Positions 45,301-56,747 of a stretch of 64,000 bases of DNA are shown here, in pieces. The stretch's first letter is position 1. Each line of letters starts with the position of its first letter. The stretch lies in NCBI GenBank assembly GCA_963969365.1, contig OZ017750.1, forward strand, positions 992,001 to 1,056,000, in the 5' to 3' direction. The notes under the pieces are model-generated. The model was not told the origin of the DNA and made no database searches. It saw only the letters and a program-made list of their open reading frames with translations. The stretch is from Asterochloris sp. CNOR1 (Eukaryota; Chlorophyta; Trebouxiophyceae; Trebouxiales; Trebouxiaceae). A program made the position numbers and the translations under genes.

Positions 45301-48300
45301 GGTGTCCAGGCATCTTGTGAGCAGGGACAACTTGGCAATTGTGTGCAATACCCCATTTTGAATGCAAAGCCTGCACTGCACGCTGGCTAATCTTGGGGGC
45401 AAAAGGGGTTGTGTCTTGACATCCTGCAGAGCTGTTTACTTGGGTGTTGGGCAGGACGATCACCACGGAGCAGGCCATGAACTGTGCCAAGCGGGAGCCT
45501 GGGAGGAGCTGGGAGTCCATCGACTCGGAGCTGAAGAAGCTCGGTAAGCACTCACTTGACACATGCCACTTCACCTTTACTGAACAAGCATGATGGCGGG
45601 CTTCTACACCAGTTGTGGCAGTCAATCAAGAAGCATCGCTACACACAGGGCATCTGGTGCGATGGGCATGGAGCTGATGAATGTTTGCTGCCAAGCTGGC
45701 CACTTGGTGCTGAAAGGGCACCCTGTGCTGACCTGCCTTTGCAGTCACGCAGTTTTTGTGGCCCCACATCATTCACAATGCCTGGCCCAGCCCACATGGT
45801 GCAGCACATGCCACCATACTTGCTCTGCGCCTTTTGTATCGACTGCTTGCTGGCGAGCTGTTGCAGGGCTCTTCCCAAACTCGTGGCCGCTGCCGCTGAC
45901 CAACAGCGGCCTCGCACAGGTCAGGGGCAATGCTGCACGGCAGCCAGGAGCCCGGGCCACCACTGCACGTGGGCATGCAGCGGCGCCTGGGCACCAGTTG
46001 CGGCAGCCTGCCCAGCAGCAGCAGCCTGTTGAGCCTGCACCCACCCAGCCAGTGGCAGACACTGTGCAGGTCAGCGCTCTGCTGCAGGGTCTGGGCCTTG
46101 CTCAAGGGGCCACCAGCAGTGTCCAGAGCTTGCCTCTGCCCACCGAGGCGCAGACACGCTGCAGGTCATCGACCTCAGGCCCTGTACAGCACATGCTGTG
46201 GCTGCCCTTGCGTCAGCAGTCTTGGTTGTGCAGGAGGGGCCAGTGGAAGCTATGCTGCAGGTGCCATGATGCCTGGCCTGGCCTCATCCCTGTGCAGCGC
46301 CCCTCTGTCACCCCTGCCCAGTCCAAGCTGAGCTCGAGCTGCAGAGTAGCCCTCCACCTTGCAGCTTGACATCATGTGCCCACCTATGGCCTGCCAAGCA
46401 TGCACAGCAATGGCCTGCTGCTCGACTTGGCCGTGCATGCCTGCAGGGTCACAGAGGCACGAACAACCTGTCAGACTATGACTGCGAGAGGATGTCAGAG
46501 CATGAGCTGTGCCTGCGCATCAACATGCTGGTGACGGCCTACCTCAAGCGCCGTCATGGTGAGTGGCACCCTCTGAGGGTGCGGGCACAGGGGCTCAAGC
46601 TGTCAATTGCATCAGACAAGTGGGTGTTCGTAAAACATCTTGAAGGAGGTATAATGCCCAGCAGGGCACAGCTTGGGGCCCTGAGGTGCTGCAGCACTGT
46701 TTGATGGTGCACATAATGCCCGCAGCTCTCAGCACCCTGAGCGCACACGTTCAGGCCTCCATCTGCCTGGCCCAAGACCACCCTGTATACCTGAGTTGGC
46801 GAGAGCAGGCCCAAATGCCACGTGCTGCAAGCCCCTCTGGCCCGTCACGCCACGCCTGTCTGGCGGTTGCTGCCTTAAAGGTACCTTGTAGCTGCCTTGC
46901 AGAGATGCCAGGCCCGCGCAGCACGCCAGCTTCCCTTGCCATGCCCTGCAACCGTGCAGCACGCCAGCTTCCCTCGCCATGCCCTGCAAGCAGCCCGGGC
47001 CCCACTCACTGCTCCTTCCGTGCCCTGCAGAGCAGCGGGGGCCCATCCTTGACTTCCCCATGCAGGCAGCCGCCCGCAGCAGAGCCATCAACCTGATGAG
47101 GGGCCTGCTGCAGCTGCTGGAGCCCTCCTGCCCGGCAGCGCAGGGGGCCCCCACGCAGCAGGCCCCAGCAGTGCACACACTGGTGCCAGTGGTCGTGGAG
47201 GGGCCTGGTGGGCAGAGGACGCAGGCTTTTCAGCTGCGCTCCACCCACCTGCCGGCCAGCGGCGCAGGCTCTGCCAGCCATGCCGGCCTCCAGCTGGGGT
47301 TGGCACCAGGTCAGCCTGCCCCCTGCTCGGCTACGGTTGCCGTGTGGCAGCCTCTTTCTGCCGGCCAACACGGCAGGGGATGGCACTGACAGCCTTCCTC
47401 CTCTGTGGTGGCCTGTCTGGGTCATGCATGTTGACGTTGCTGCAATGCAGCACCTCCCTGTCATGGATCTGCATGTTGGCAAATGGCACTGCCAATGGCA
47501 ACTACCTTGCCCTGTGGCTGTGGACGGGGCTGATGCCACTTGGAGAGATGTGTGGGATATCTCTAAGCTTAGCACCCCTGCTCACATTCAATACCTGATC
47601 TCAGCTGCTGCTGCCAGTGCCTGCTGGTGCCCGCAGTGCTGCTCACATGCCTGCTCTGAGAGCCGCGCAGCACCTTGGTGTCAGACAGGCTGTGGAATCC
47701 AGACATGCTAGTCCATGCTTGAATGATGCTGTAGTGCTGCTGACTGCAGCTTCAGCAGGCCTCATGCAGAATCTGATGCAGGCGCACAGCCCCGCCCACG
47801 ACCCTGCAGGGGCCAATGGTGCGCTGCTGCTGCCTCCCAGCATGACAGTGAAGGTTCACGAATGCCATATTACCAAAACCCTCAACAATGCCAGTGATGC
47901 CTCACTCCCCCACCCCCACCCAGCCTGCTTGCTGATTGCCTGCTTGCGTCCTTCGATGTCTGGGCAGCAGACATTAAGCCTCTGAGTATGCCAACCCAAT
48001 GGGCTGCCTGTGTTGCAAAGCAGTCACCTTGCACAAGCTCACCTTGCACCGCACACACAGCACCACCGGCCACTTCTGAGTCCTCCATTGCAGGCACTCT
48101 GGCAGCCCCTCGGGCCCAGCATGCTGGCAATCAGGCTTCAGCAGGTGAGATTGCTGTTAGCCGCGCCTGCCAGGCATTGTGTCTGACCTCAGCAAGATTC
48201 AGCTGTGCACGATGCTCATTGGGTTGGGGCCGTCCTGCCTGCTGAATGCATCTGGACTCCTGCAAGGCCATCTGAGCATGTGCTGCTCCGGCTGCATGCA

Positions 48301-49863
48301 CCACTGGCACCTGCAGCCCAGTCTGCTCATGGCTGCAGGCTTGGGCTGTGAGGAGCCACCAGCCCAGCTGGGGCTTCAGAGGGCAGCGGGGCCTGCACGC
48401 CGGGAGGGCCCCGCCAGGAATGGGAGCCTGGGGGCTGGCGAGGTGCAGCCGGTGCTGCGCCCCAGCCCCCGCAAGCTGGCAGCTGGTGCCCGGGGCTTTG
48501 GCGGCGCAGGCAGCACGGCCTCCTCCGGCCTGCACGGGATCGGCGGCGGGCACCAACCCTCGCGCCTGGGCTTCAGTGCAGCACTGCCGGCGGGCAATGA
48601 AGGCGCGGCGGCAGGCACGCCGCCTGAGGGGCTCAGTGCAGGGTGGGGAACGGAGGGGCAGCAGCAGCGGCAGGGCTCGCAGCAGCCCGAGGCTGGCCCA
48701 GGAGCGGGCCGCCTGGCTGACAGCAGCGCGATGCTGGAGCACAATGTGGCCCCCGTACTGTCCCCTGCCGGGCCTGAGGTGCTGGGCGTGGCCCCAGCTG
48801 CTGCCTCTGCGGCCCCTCCCGCGCGGGGCATGCAGCCCTGGAAGGCCAGCGGGCCTGCTCAGGCTGCCACAGCTGCTGCCCAGCTGGCTGCTCAGCAGAG
48901 GGCGGACTCTGTGCCGCCTGCTGGAGCCAGAGCAGAGCAGGCTACCTGGCAGGGAGCTGGCGTGCCTGAACCTCAGCAGGGTGTGGCGGGGCAGTGGCAG
49001 CAGCAGCCTGGCCAGGCGGGCGACTGGCAGGCGCACCGACAGGGGGAGCTGCATTTGCAGTCGCACCAGGAAGGGTGGGGGTCGCAGCCGCTGTGGGAGG
49101 GGGGCCCGGCCCAACAGGCCGCTGCCGCCGCCCACAGCCTGCCAGGGGTGAATGGCATCCTGCAGCGCTCAGAGCAGGGAGTATCTCTGACCCCACCAGA
49201 CGACCAGGGGCTTGCCAACGTTGCAGGCAAGGCTGCTTTCCAGCAGCAGCAGCATCAGGCGGCGCCAGGGCACGGAGGAGCTGCTGCTGCCAGCGGCATG
49301 GGTGGATCGCAGGCGGGGCACAAGCGTGCGGGGTCGCATGACGACAGCCTGGCAGCAGTGCGGACTGGCAGTGCCAAGAGGCAGCGAGGCAATGGCACTG
49401 CCGTGAGGCAGGAGGCCATAGGCCAGGCCCCTGCTGGCCGGACCAGGGATGTGCAGGCAGATCACTTGGGCGGCAACATGATTGACAGCCAGGGAACAGA
49501 TCTCATGTCGCTAAGCCAGGCTGGGTTTGAGCCGGCATCACAACAGTCCCAAAACTCACCTGAGCCCAGCACGGCGCCCATGCACCACCAGGTATGCTCT
49601 TGCACAGCGCTGGCAGTTGCCGGGGTGGCTGCACTTTCAGGCAGCACTATGCACCGGGCTGGCAGTTGTCGGGGTGGCTGCACTCCCAGGCAGCACTATG
49701 CTGTGCAATGTCATGTGTCTCAGCTGCAGGCTCCCTTACGCAGGCACCAGATGAACATCACCAGACAATGGCAGGTCCCCAGATACATCTGAACGGCAGG
49801 AGACTTAAGGGGACAGGGCAGATCATGATGATGCACAACAAGTCCAATCAGAGTCTCAAGTGA
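42350..49863 (+). CDS. Large Gln/Ala/Gly-rich protein, unrecognised
   Basis: I do not recognise the family. Exons: 42350-42770, 43361-43662, 44841-45000, 45430-45543, 45867-46069, 46447-46558, 47031-47309, 47759-47818, 48094-48144, 48339-49591 and 49744-49863. All junctions keep phase, giving about 1,024 residues if no exon is missed. Ordered patches are RRGPMDEMRQLVRILVK, VIPHSVTFIGG and ISEEQIKNYLDSIL, TITTEQAMNCAKREPGRSWE, and NNLSDYDCERMSEHELCLRI followed by NMLVTAYLKRR. The 417-codon penultimate exon is almost pure Ala/Gly/Gln/Pro disorder, and a short conserved-looking end follows (MMMHNKSNQSLK). A nuclear, possibly chromatin or transcription, role is a guess from composition. The start is uncertain: it lies only 105 bases after NBS1's stop. 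Confidence 0.6.
43629..44240 (+). repeat. Exon-end echoes downstream of exon 2
   Basis: The end of exon 2 (gagatgcggcagctcgtgcg, then gatcctggtcaag and donor) recurs in the 1.18 kb intron. Copies are near 43799-43830 (cagatcctggtgttg plus gtgagt), near 43934-43965, near 44003-44070 and near 44200-44240 (gagatgcggcagcag). The donor-side unit is repeated at least three times with growing decay. Confidence 0.55.
46890..47045 (+). repeat. Exon-start echoes before the EQRGPILDF exon
   Basis: The acceptor and exon start at 47031 (tgccctgcag, agcagcgggggcccat) are echoed near 46975-47011, 46937 and 46891. The copies share tgccctgca plus gcacgccagcttccc units about 40-47 bases apart. Each keeps a cag-like acceptor core. 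Confidence 0.6.
49609..49705 (+). repeat. 51-bp tandem duplication in the last intron
   Basis: Two close copies of a unit beginning ctggcagttgccggggtgg and ending caggcagcactatg lie back to back, with few differences. This looks recent. It sits just after the donor at 49592. Confidence 0.7.
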
Positions 49864-50258
49864 GCAGCTGTAAAGCTCTGGTCGGTGGCTGCCAGATGAT
49901 GCCACAACAATCTGCCTCAGCCACTAGCTGCATCTTGCAGCTGATAGGCGGGAACATCAATTGCTTACCAGTGCTGAGGCTTGGCGTTATATTGTATCGC
50001 CTTGTGCAGGTGCTTTGCAGACACCCAGGCCTTCTCTGAAGCCCAGCCCAGGTATGTTGAGCCGTGGGCCAAGCCCTCCATCTCAGCAATGCTTGAATAA
50101 TAGTCAGGTCATTGGAAATGCAGTACTAGGTACACTCTGAGCGCAAGTGCATCTATTTCATGTGATTCTATCTAGTTAAAAATTGTGGGCAGCAGACTTG
50201 CCTCAAGGTGGGAACGAAATAGGTGACGCAGTGGCCAAAAGTGGGTGCAGGGCAAAGT
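49864..50258. other. Convergent intergenic region
   Basis: This 395-base stretch separates two convergent stops and should hold both 3' UTRs. I see no coding exon or RNA gene. Confidence 0.4.
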
Positions 50259-52198
50259 CTATTGAGCAGTCACTGGTGGCAGGTTCAGGCATCGAAGGAT
50301 GCAGTTCTCAAAACTCTGCAGCGAGGCTTGTGAATACTGCATGAGACCTGCCACCTTCTCTGCAGAAATGGTCTCCCCTAGCATTGATCCCTCCAGAATG
50401 TCGTCCAGCATCGTGAAGGACCTGCAGGCAGAGGTCACCTGCAAATCAAGTTCCAACAGGGCAAAGCAGGTTGCCTCCCCCTCAGGCAGTGGTTTCCTGT
50501 CCTCTCATGGTCAACATCGACCTGCTACAGGGGCTGCCACAGGCACAGGCAGGAGGGAGTCTTTGCCTTCAAAGGCCATGGGTCAAGGCCTAGGGTGTTT
50601 GCCACTTTCCGGCTGAGACCTGCGAAGGCAGCCCACCTGATCAACTCATCTAGCTCCTTGTAAGTGTCTTCTTTGAGGTTCTTCTTGTTGACTGGAAGAA
50701 TGTTGACCACGTTTTTAGCTATCAGTCGGAAGGTACAGGGGTCTGCCACTTTGATGTACTTCTGGGTGAGAGCTGTCGCCTGGGAGTCTAGGTTGTCGCT
50801 AGCACCAACCTGCAGGCCACAGGCGTGATGCTGAAGCCCGCATTTAGATGCCTGAAGGCGCTGGCACCAGTGCAAGGAGGAGAAGCTGGCCTTGGCAGCT
50901 CACAAGACAGATTGCAGCAGGTGGCACTTCTCAGCAGCAGACAGAGGACCAACATCAGGTATGATCAGGGGTGTACACTGTGGTTGGCTAGCTGCCCCCC
51001 TGCTCTGCGAGGCTGCACCTCGCTGTGTAAAGGCGTGCAGGGCAGCCTGCATCTGCCACTTGGGTCGAGTAGCAGGTGGGGCCGGGTCGAGTAGCAGGTG
51101 GGGCCTGAGAAACGACTGCTGCAGCTGGCGGTCAAGCAGTGTCGGCATTGCCGCCAGCAGCTCGCTGAGGAACCTGCCATGCATACACAGGCACTCACAC
51201 TGTAGGCGTAGCAGTTGAGGGAGGCCTGCCTGACCAGTCCCAGCGCCTCTGCACACAACGTGGGATATATCAGGTGCAGATCATGTGTGGGATCCCTGAT
51301 GCAGGCGCGTTCCATGCTTCCAGGAAGGCCAGTGCAGCTTCATATGCAGTGCTAACCTTGGTAGATGAGTGGGTCAGGCTCATAGATGTTCAGCCGCCGC
51401 AAAGTCTTCTCAGCAGCCTGCAGGGTGGCTGGATATCCTTGACACTCCCCAGTCCTGCCTAGGCTTGTCAAGCCACCTACAGTTACCCTAAGTCCAGGTG
51501 CTGCAGATGCAGAAAGCCCTGGCACCGTGAGCAATCTCCTCACGGCTCTGCCACAGCAGCTTGGAGAAGGTAGGGTGGCAGATGCTGCCCAGACTTTGCT
51601 CAGGTGCTCTCTTTTCAACGATGCAACGCTGTTGGTATGCACAGCAAGGCAGAGTGCCAGTGATGCAACAGGAAGGCTGCTATCACTTCTAGCCTAAGCC
51701 GTGCTCCACGTATGGGCGCCAGCACCAGCTCCCCTCCGTTAGCTCGCTGTCGATTTCTTAAAAACTGAGCAGGTGCATTGACATACCCCTCTGCAGCGCA
51801 ACAGCTCATTACTGCAGCCACAGCCTTTGGGAGAGCAAAGCATGGGCTGTGCAGCTGCCATATGATGCCTTACTGAGTTTTTTCTTTGCCTGAGGAGGCA
51901 CAGTGGCGTCGCCGTTCACAACAGGCTGCTCCTGCTCAGAGGCCCAAGCTGGAGCACCTAGGAGACTGCATGAGGCTGCAGCAGATGTGAACAAAATCTC
52001 TCGTCTGCTAGCTAGTGGTTCTGGCTGCCCCTCAGAAGTACGTGGTGCCTGTGCAGCAGCAGCCTTGCAGCTGCACAGCCTCCGCTGACGGTGACAGCAG
52101 GTGCTCTGATGAGTATCGGATAAGATCTTGTGAGAAGCCTGGGGCAGCGAGCAGCATTTCTGCAGCTGCCCCACAGAGGCGGTTAGAACCACCGCCAT
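50259..52198 (-). CDS. Tat-targeted thylakoid lumen protein, unknown
   Basis: Family not recognised. Minus-strand exons are 52198-51874, 51790-51687, 51417-51357, 51248-51199, 50809-50637 and 50421-50259, with phase kept at every junction, giving 291 residues. The N-terminus is a two-part lumen signal: a Ser/Cys/Ala/Arg-rich transit region (residues 1-60), then twin arginines at residues 65-66, a hydrophobic stretch and an AWA cleavage site near residue 86. The mature part has no membrane span and reads as helical: LAPIRGARLRLE, AAEKTLRRLNIYEPDPLIYQ, EALGLVRQASLNCYAYS, YIKVADPCTFRLIAKN, KKNLKEDTYKELDELIRSF. A helical-bundle subunit or assembly factor of a photosynthetic complex is likely by analogy with PsbQ-like proteins, but I see no match strong enough to name it. 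Confidence 0.75.
51058..51110. repeat. Short tandem repeat in lumenal-protein intron
   Basis: Two copies of gggtcgagtagcaggtgggg follow one another directly within the intron between the exons ending at 51199 and starting at 50809. The unit is about 22 bases. Confidence 0.65.
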
Positions 52199-52406
52199 AG
52201 CATGCCAAGATCCGGAATCAACATGTCAGATAAGCCCCACAACATCAATGACCTGAAGCCAGATCGCTCGAAGCGGGCAGCTGCCACTATAATTGGGAGG
52301 TTGAGAGATCGGGGCAGCAGTTGACTGTCAGCACATATTGCAGCTCAAGTGTAACACCCATAGCGAACAGCACAGCTGCAGAGCCTGGGGCGAAGCAGAG
52401 CTCAGC
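52199..52406. promoter_or_regulatory. Bidirectional promoter, lumenal protein / LTV1
   Basis: The two start codons point away from each other across 208 bases, so this must contain or overlap both promoters. No named element is clear. Confidence 0.4.
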
Positions 52407-55400
52407 ATGGGCAAGAAGAAGTCATTCATCAATAAGAAGGATGCAACCACCTACAACTTGATTTACCGCAATGCTGAGCTAGGGCAGGAGGACGATCCGG
52501 CAGGCAGGGAGTGGACAGAGACCAGCCGTGGCGTCGGCGTTGGCAGGCCTGACGCAGATGCCATGCAGCAGCAGGTCAGGCCGCCGCAGTGCATCCGCAC
52601 AGGGCCCTAAGCAAGGCTGCAAGCAGGCCTACAGGCTCAGAGGGAGGTGCTGCTGCTCAGCAGGGGCTGTGCTAGCGTGTGGCCTGCATCTGACCACAGT
52701 GGGTGCCGTGCCTTTGTCCCAAAATTTGGCTTCCTCTGCCTGCAGAACGCCCGGCAAACGGGACGCTGGCCCCCTAACCACCCCCTGGCCTGGCTTCAAG
52801 AAGAGCTGGATGACATCACAGAGGACCGTCGGCGCGAGCTTGTTGAGCACGGCTTCCCAGGCAAGTTGTGGTATTCTTTGTCTGATTGGTCACTGGCCGC
52901 CCTGAAAGCCTTTCTTGCCGTGAGCCTATCTGCTGTGTTGCATAGCCATGCGGTGCAGGACCTGGACATAGGCCAACGGACTGAGTGGCAATGGAGCTTC
53001 TGCAGGGGAGCCACTCCTCTCTCTGCACTGAGCGGGTTTCTGGTGCCGCACAGCCAGGGCGACGCCGGGCTTGGGGGCAGCAATCACCGCTGGAAGGCGC
53101 ACCCAGCAGCAGGGGCCGCTCAGCGGCATGAAGATGAAAATCCCATGCCAATAAGCAGCCCACAAACACCACCCTGTTGCCTCCGCCATTTGAAGCAGAC
53201 AGGTGCTCCCTGCAGATGATGGATATGACTACCTTAAGCACCTGCGTGTGCTGGGGCGGGGCATGGCCGCGCTGGACACCAGTGGGCCTGCCAGCAATGC
53301 TGAGGAGGCTGGTGAGTTGGCGGGATGCAGCAGCAGGGACAATGACACCCAAGCACCATACCAATGCTGCAGTGCAGCAGATGCCAGCCAGGAAGGGTCC
53401 TCCAAGTGTGCTGCACAGGGTGTTACTCTCCTGCAATCTTGTGCGGTCTTGTATTGTGGCTGTGGGGCTATGAAGTGCAGCAGAGGCTGGCCCCGCTGCT
53501 CAGCTGCAATGGACCTGCTGCCTGCATCAGCATAAGGTGGTGGTCCGCCAGATGTGGGTGGCTGCCAGTCTGCCCCCTCTTTCAGTAGTCTGCCAGCGGC
53601 TGCTGCAGGTCCATCTGTCTTTGTGCCGGCCAGCCACACAGAAAAGCCAGAGGACGATCGCAGAGTGTTTGATGCGCGGCGGCTGGCTGTGCACCAGGCA
53701 GCGCAAGATGATGTGAGGCCTGTCCCTACCACGCCCCTGCCTGGCTGTCTCTGCAGTCCCAACTGCTCTGCCTGAAGTGCATGTCACTGCGCAATGATGC
53801 CATTCTAGGGCAGGCATCCTGGCAGCACCTGGCTGCGCATGTTGCCCACCTGTGTCTGATCAGTGAGTGTGCTGCGAGGTGCTCCCGGCTGCCCTGCAGG
53901 AGGATGCAGCTGCTGGTGCTGGGGGGGTATCGGCGTTCTCCAAGCCGCTGCCACGCCTCCACAAGTCGAGTGAGTCCTGCAGGCGGCCTGCATATCTTGC
54001 GGAAGCCGGGCCACCGTGCAAGACTGAGGCCAGCCACAACTGGAGCCTCAATCTCCCCGCATGTGCTCTTGCTGCAGCAACGTGCCGTGGGGCGTGCAGC
54101 CCAGCGCCAGGCTGTCCCACTGCATGTCAAATCTGCCCTGGTGTGAGCAGCTTCACCTGGCCATGGCATTGCATGCGGCAGCCACCTGGCTCCCTATCCT
54201 GCCTGCAGATCAGCAGGAGGTGGATGAGCTAGAGCAGGCCATGGCGCAGCTGGCTGAGGCAGGCAGCCCAGGCAACACTGAGGAGGGCCAGGGGGACCTG
54301 CTGGATGACTTTGTGCTCTCCGCCACACAGGTGTGCTTCGCCGGGCTCCCTGCTGGACTCGTCTGCGGGAACTGCAACTGTTGAGGCACACCCCAGGGGG
54401 ATTCACTCCGCACTGCACAAACAGTCAGACAGCTTCCCTCGGGCCAGGCCATGCTGCAGAGTACTGCTGTCTGATCAGGGAGGCACTGCCTGGCACCCAG
54501 GCTTGGGCGCCTGACTCCTGACATGGTGCCTCCCTGCTGCAGGCCCAGGCAGGGAGTCAGCAGCAGGCCGCGCAGAGCCCCCAGCCTGCTGCGCTCCAGG
54601 CAGGCGATGCTCCAGGGGCCTCTGACGAGGCCTGGGGCTCAGACGCTGAGGTCAGCACAGACGACGAGGGGTCAGCAGAGCAGCTGAGCTCTGATGAGGA
54701 GGAGGCGGGCAGGGGGCGCCGGAGAAGCGAGGCTGGACCTGGCAGCGTGTCAGGCAGCGTGTCAGGCAGCGAGGCCGGCAGCAAGGGGCGCAGGGTGGGG
54801 TCCATTGCCAGCACCTACTGGCGCCCCGCCCGGGAGGACCGCAAGGAGGCTCTGTCAGTCATTGATGAGAGGTGAGGCAGGTGTCCCCTTTCTGCCTCTC
54901 CCGTCACATCTGCGCTGTGGGCGGCTGCAGCTGCCCTGGCAGTCTTGTAGGAGAGCTGAGGCAGGCTGCCGTCCCTGCCTCCCAGGGCATGCAATGCTGC
55001 TGGCTTCACGATACAGCAGCTGCCTTCTCTGCTGTGGGCCAGGTTGCAGCGTAGCCATCTGCTGCTCCTGTGGCTGGGTGACTGCCATGCTGTAAAGTAC
55101 GGTCTGACATGGCAAATCAGATGCTTTGTTGATGCACATCTGCAGCGAGGCTGTGCAGTATTGCCCCATCTGCCTTGAGGTCTCTGCCAGGCCTGGTCTC
55201 CCAGGCACAGGGCCCACACAGCAGGCCCTGTGCCTGGGGTTCTGAGCAGCTGACCCTCGCAGGCCACTCCAATGTGATTCTGGCACGGCATTCAGCCCAC
55301 CCAGCAGCTTCATGCCTGCAGGTTTGAGCAGCTGGCCCTGCAGTATGACTCTGACGAGATTGGGGGACTGGATGAGATGGAGGGAACTGGGGAGATGGAG

Positions 55401-56747
55401 GGGACAGTCTCCATCAACCAGTTTCAGGACATGCTTGACGAATTCTTGGACACCCACCGCACTGCAGACCATGCCCATGAGGCGGGCTTTCAGTATGAAA
55501 CAGCTGCTGCCAGCGCGGGGGATCAGCACCGGGATCCTGAGGCGGCCGCTGCTGTGGCCAAGGTAAGCAAGAGCTTGTTGAGGGATGGCTGCACAGCCCT
55601 GCCCGCTGCCCAGCTTTCTCTTCTATGCGGTCATAGCTGGCTTGCTTTGCTATCCTGCGCTTGCTGCATGCAGCCACAGCTGCCTGCCTGTCAGACTGCA
55701 CCAGCCCAGTTGCAGTGTGCTAGAGGCTCCAGCTTTGTCTTACCTTGCCCATGCAGGTGAGAGGAGTCCTGGTGGGCTTGCGTGCTGGGCTTGTTGCATC
55801 ACGCACGCAGGGATGCCCTGCAGACCTGCTTCACATCTCTCTCCTGTTTTAGATGCAGTCACAGCCAGCATGCATGCACTGGGGCAAACCTCTGCAACCT
55901 CTGCAGCTCACAGCCTGGCATGGCTTCTGCAGGCCAGGGAGCTCATCCTGCAGGAGGAGGCCCTGCCTGAGCCAGAGGGCGAGATTGAGTTCATAGAGGT
56001 GCCGGACATGCGGGAGCGCTGGGACTGCGAGTCAGTGCTCTCTGTCAGCTCCAACCTGTACAACCACCCTGGCAGGATTGCCGAGCCCCGCCAGCGCATC
56101 GCAGAAGGCATCAGGCTGTCCCGCAAGACAGGTGGGCCTGTCGGGCACTTTTGGGCCACTGCTGTACGGTGCGGTCTAAGTCATCTGCCTTGAGCCTGCA
56201 GACCTGGCACAGCTAGCTCCTGCCTCCCAATGCTTTGCAGGGTGGTTGAATTGCAACTGTCACTGCTTCTCAGATCTCAAAATGTTCTGGCTGCAGGGCT
56301 GCCAGTGGCTGTGCCTGCCACTCCTGTGCAAGACAGCGAGGCCAGCACGGTGACTGGCTTATCTACCCAGCCGGCTGCTGCTGCCGCGTCAGAGCCCCGG
56401 CAGAGGGGGGAGACCGCACAGCAACGCAGGGAACGCAAGCAGGGCATCAAAATGGCTCAGGTGAGCTGCCAGGACACATGCATTCAGCAGACCTCTTTTG
56501 ACCATCATCAGTGGCGCTTGTACAGTATCTGCAGGCAGTCTGAGCCTGCTGTGGATGTCTTTGATGCCTCCTGTCACTTTCAGCAGATAATCACTTTCGG
56601 TCAAGCTGACTCGTTGCAGCTTGGTGTGTGCAGAGGCAGGCGCGGGAGACCAAAAAGAGCCTGAAGACAATGTTTAAGGAGGAGAATGTGAAGCAGAAGC
56701 GGCAGGGAGCCGGCATGCCCAGTGCATCTGTGGTGAACTTGGGCTAG
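52407..56747 (+). CDS. LTV1: LTV1, 40S ribosome biogenesis factor
   Basis: LTV1 escorts the pre-40S subunit and helps place head proteins such as uS3. Exons: 52407-52574, 52746-52860, 53216-53311, 53609-53712, 53900-53969, 54209-54330, 54543-54871, 55322-55562, 55933-56131, 56297-56460 and 56634-56747, in continuous phase, 573 residues. Landmarks are MGKKKSFINKKDATTYNLIY, then DDGYDYLKHLRVLG joined across a GC-AG intron (donor 52861), an acidic middle (SDEEEAGRGRRR), STYWRPAREDRKEALSVIDE, INQFQDMLDEFLDTH, and the diagnostic RWDCESVLSVSSNLYNHPGR followed by RLSRKTG. The end is a basic helix (ETAQQRRERKQGIKMAQ; RETKKSLKTMFKEE). It is somewhat longer than yeast and human forms because of Ala/Gly/Ser inserts. 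A short GSVSGSVSGSEAG repeat lies in exon 7. Confidence 0.94.
52861..53215 (+). other. GC-AG intron in LTV1
   Basis: The exon ends ttcccag and the intron begins gcaagt, a consensus GC donor. The next exon resumes in phase at atgatggatatgac. The joined protein reads EHGFPDDGYDYLKHL, matching the LTV1 core, so the non-GT donor is well supported. Confidence 0.85.

Noticed and set aside
46890-47045. Short regularly spaced repeats that could suggest an array
   Set aside because: Not CRISPR: a nuclear eukaryotic intron, only three or four diverged units, and each matches the adjacent exon start.
48131-49135. 334-codon minus-strand frame opposite the large plus gene
   Set aside because: Shadow of the low-complexity exon 48339-49591; Leu/Arg/Pro composition is the expected complement of Gln/Ala/Gly codons.
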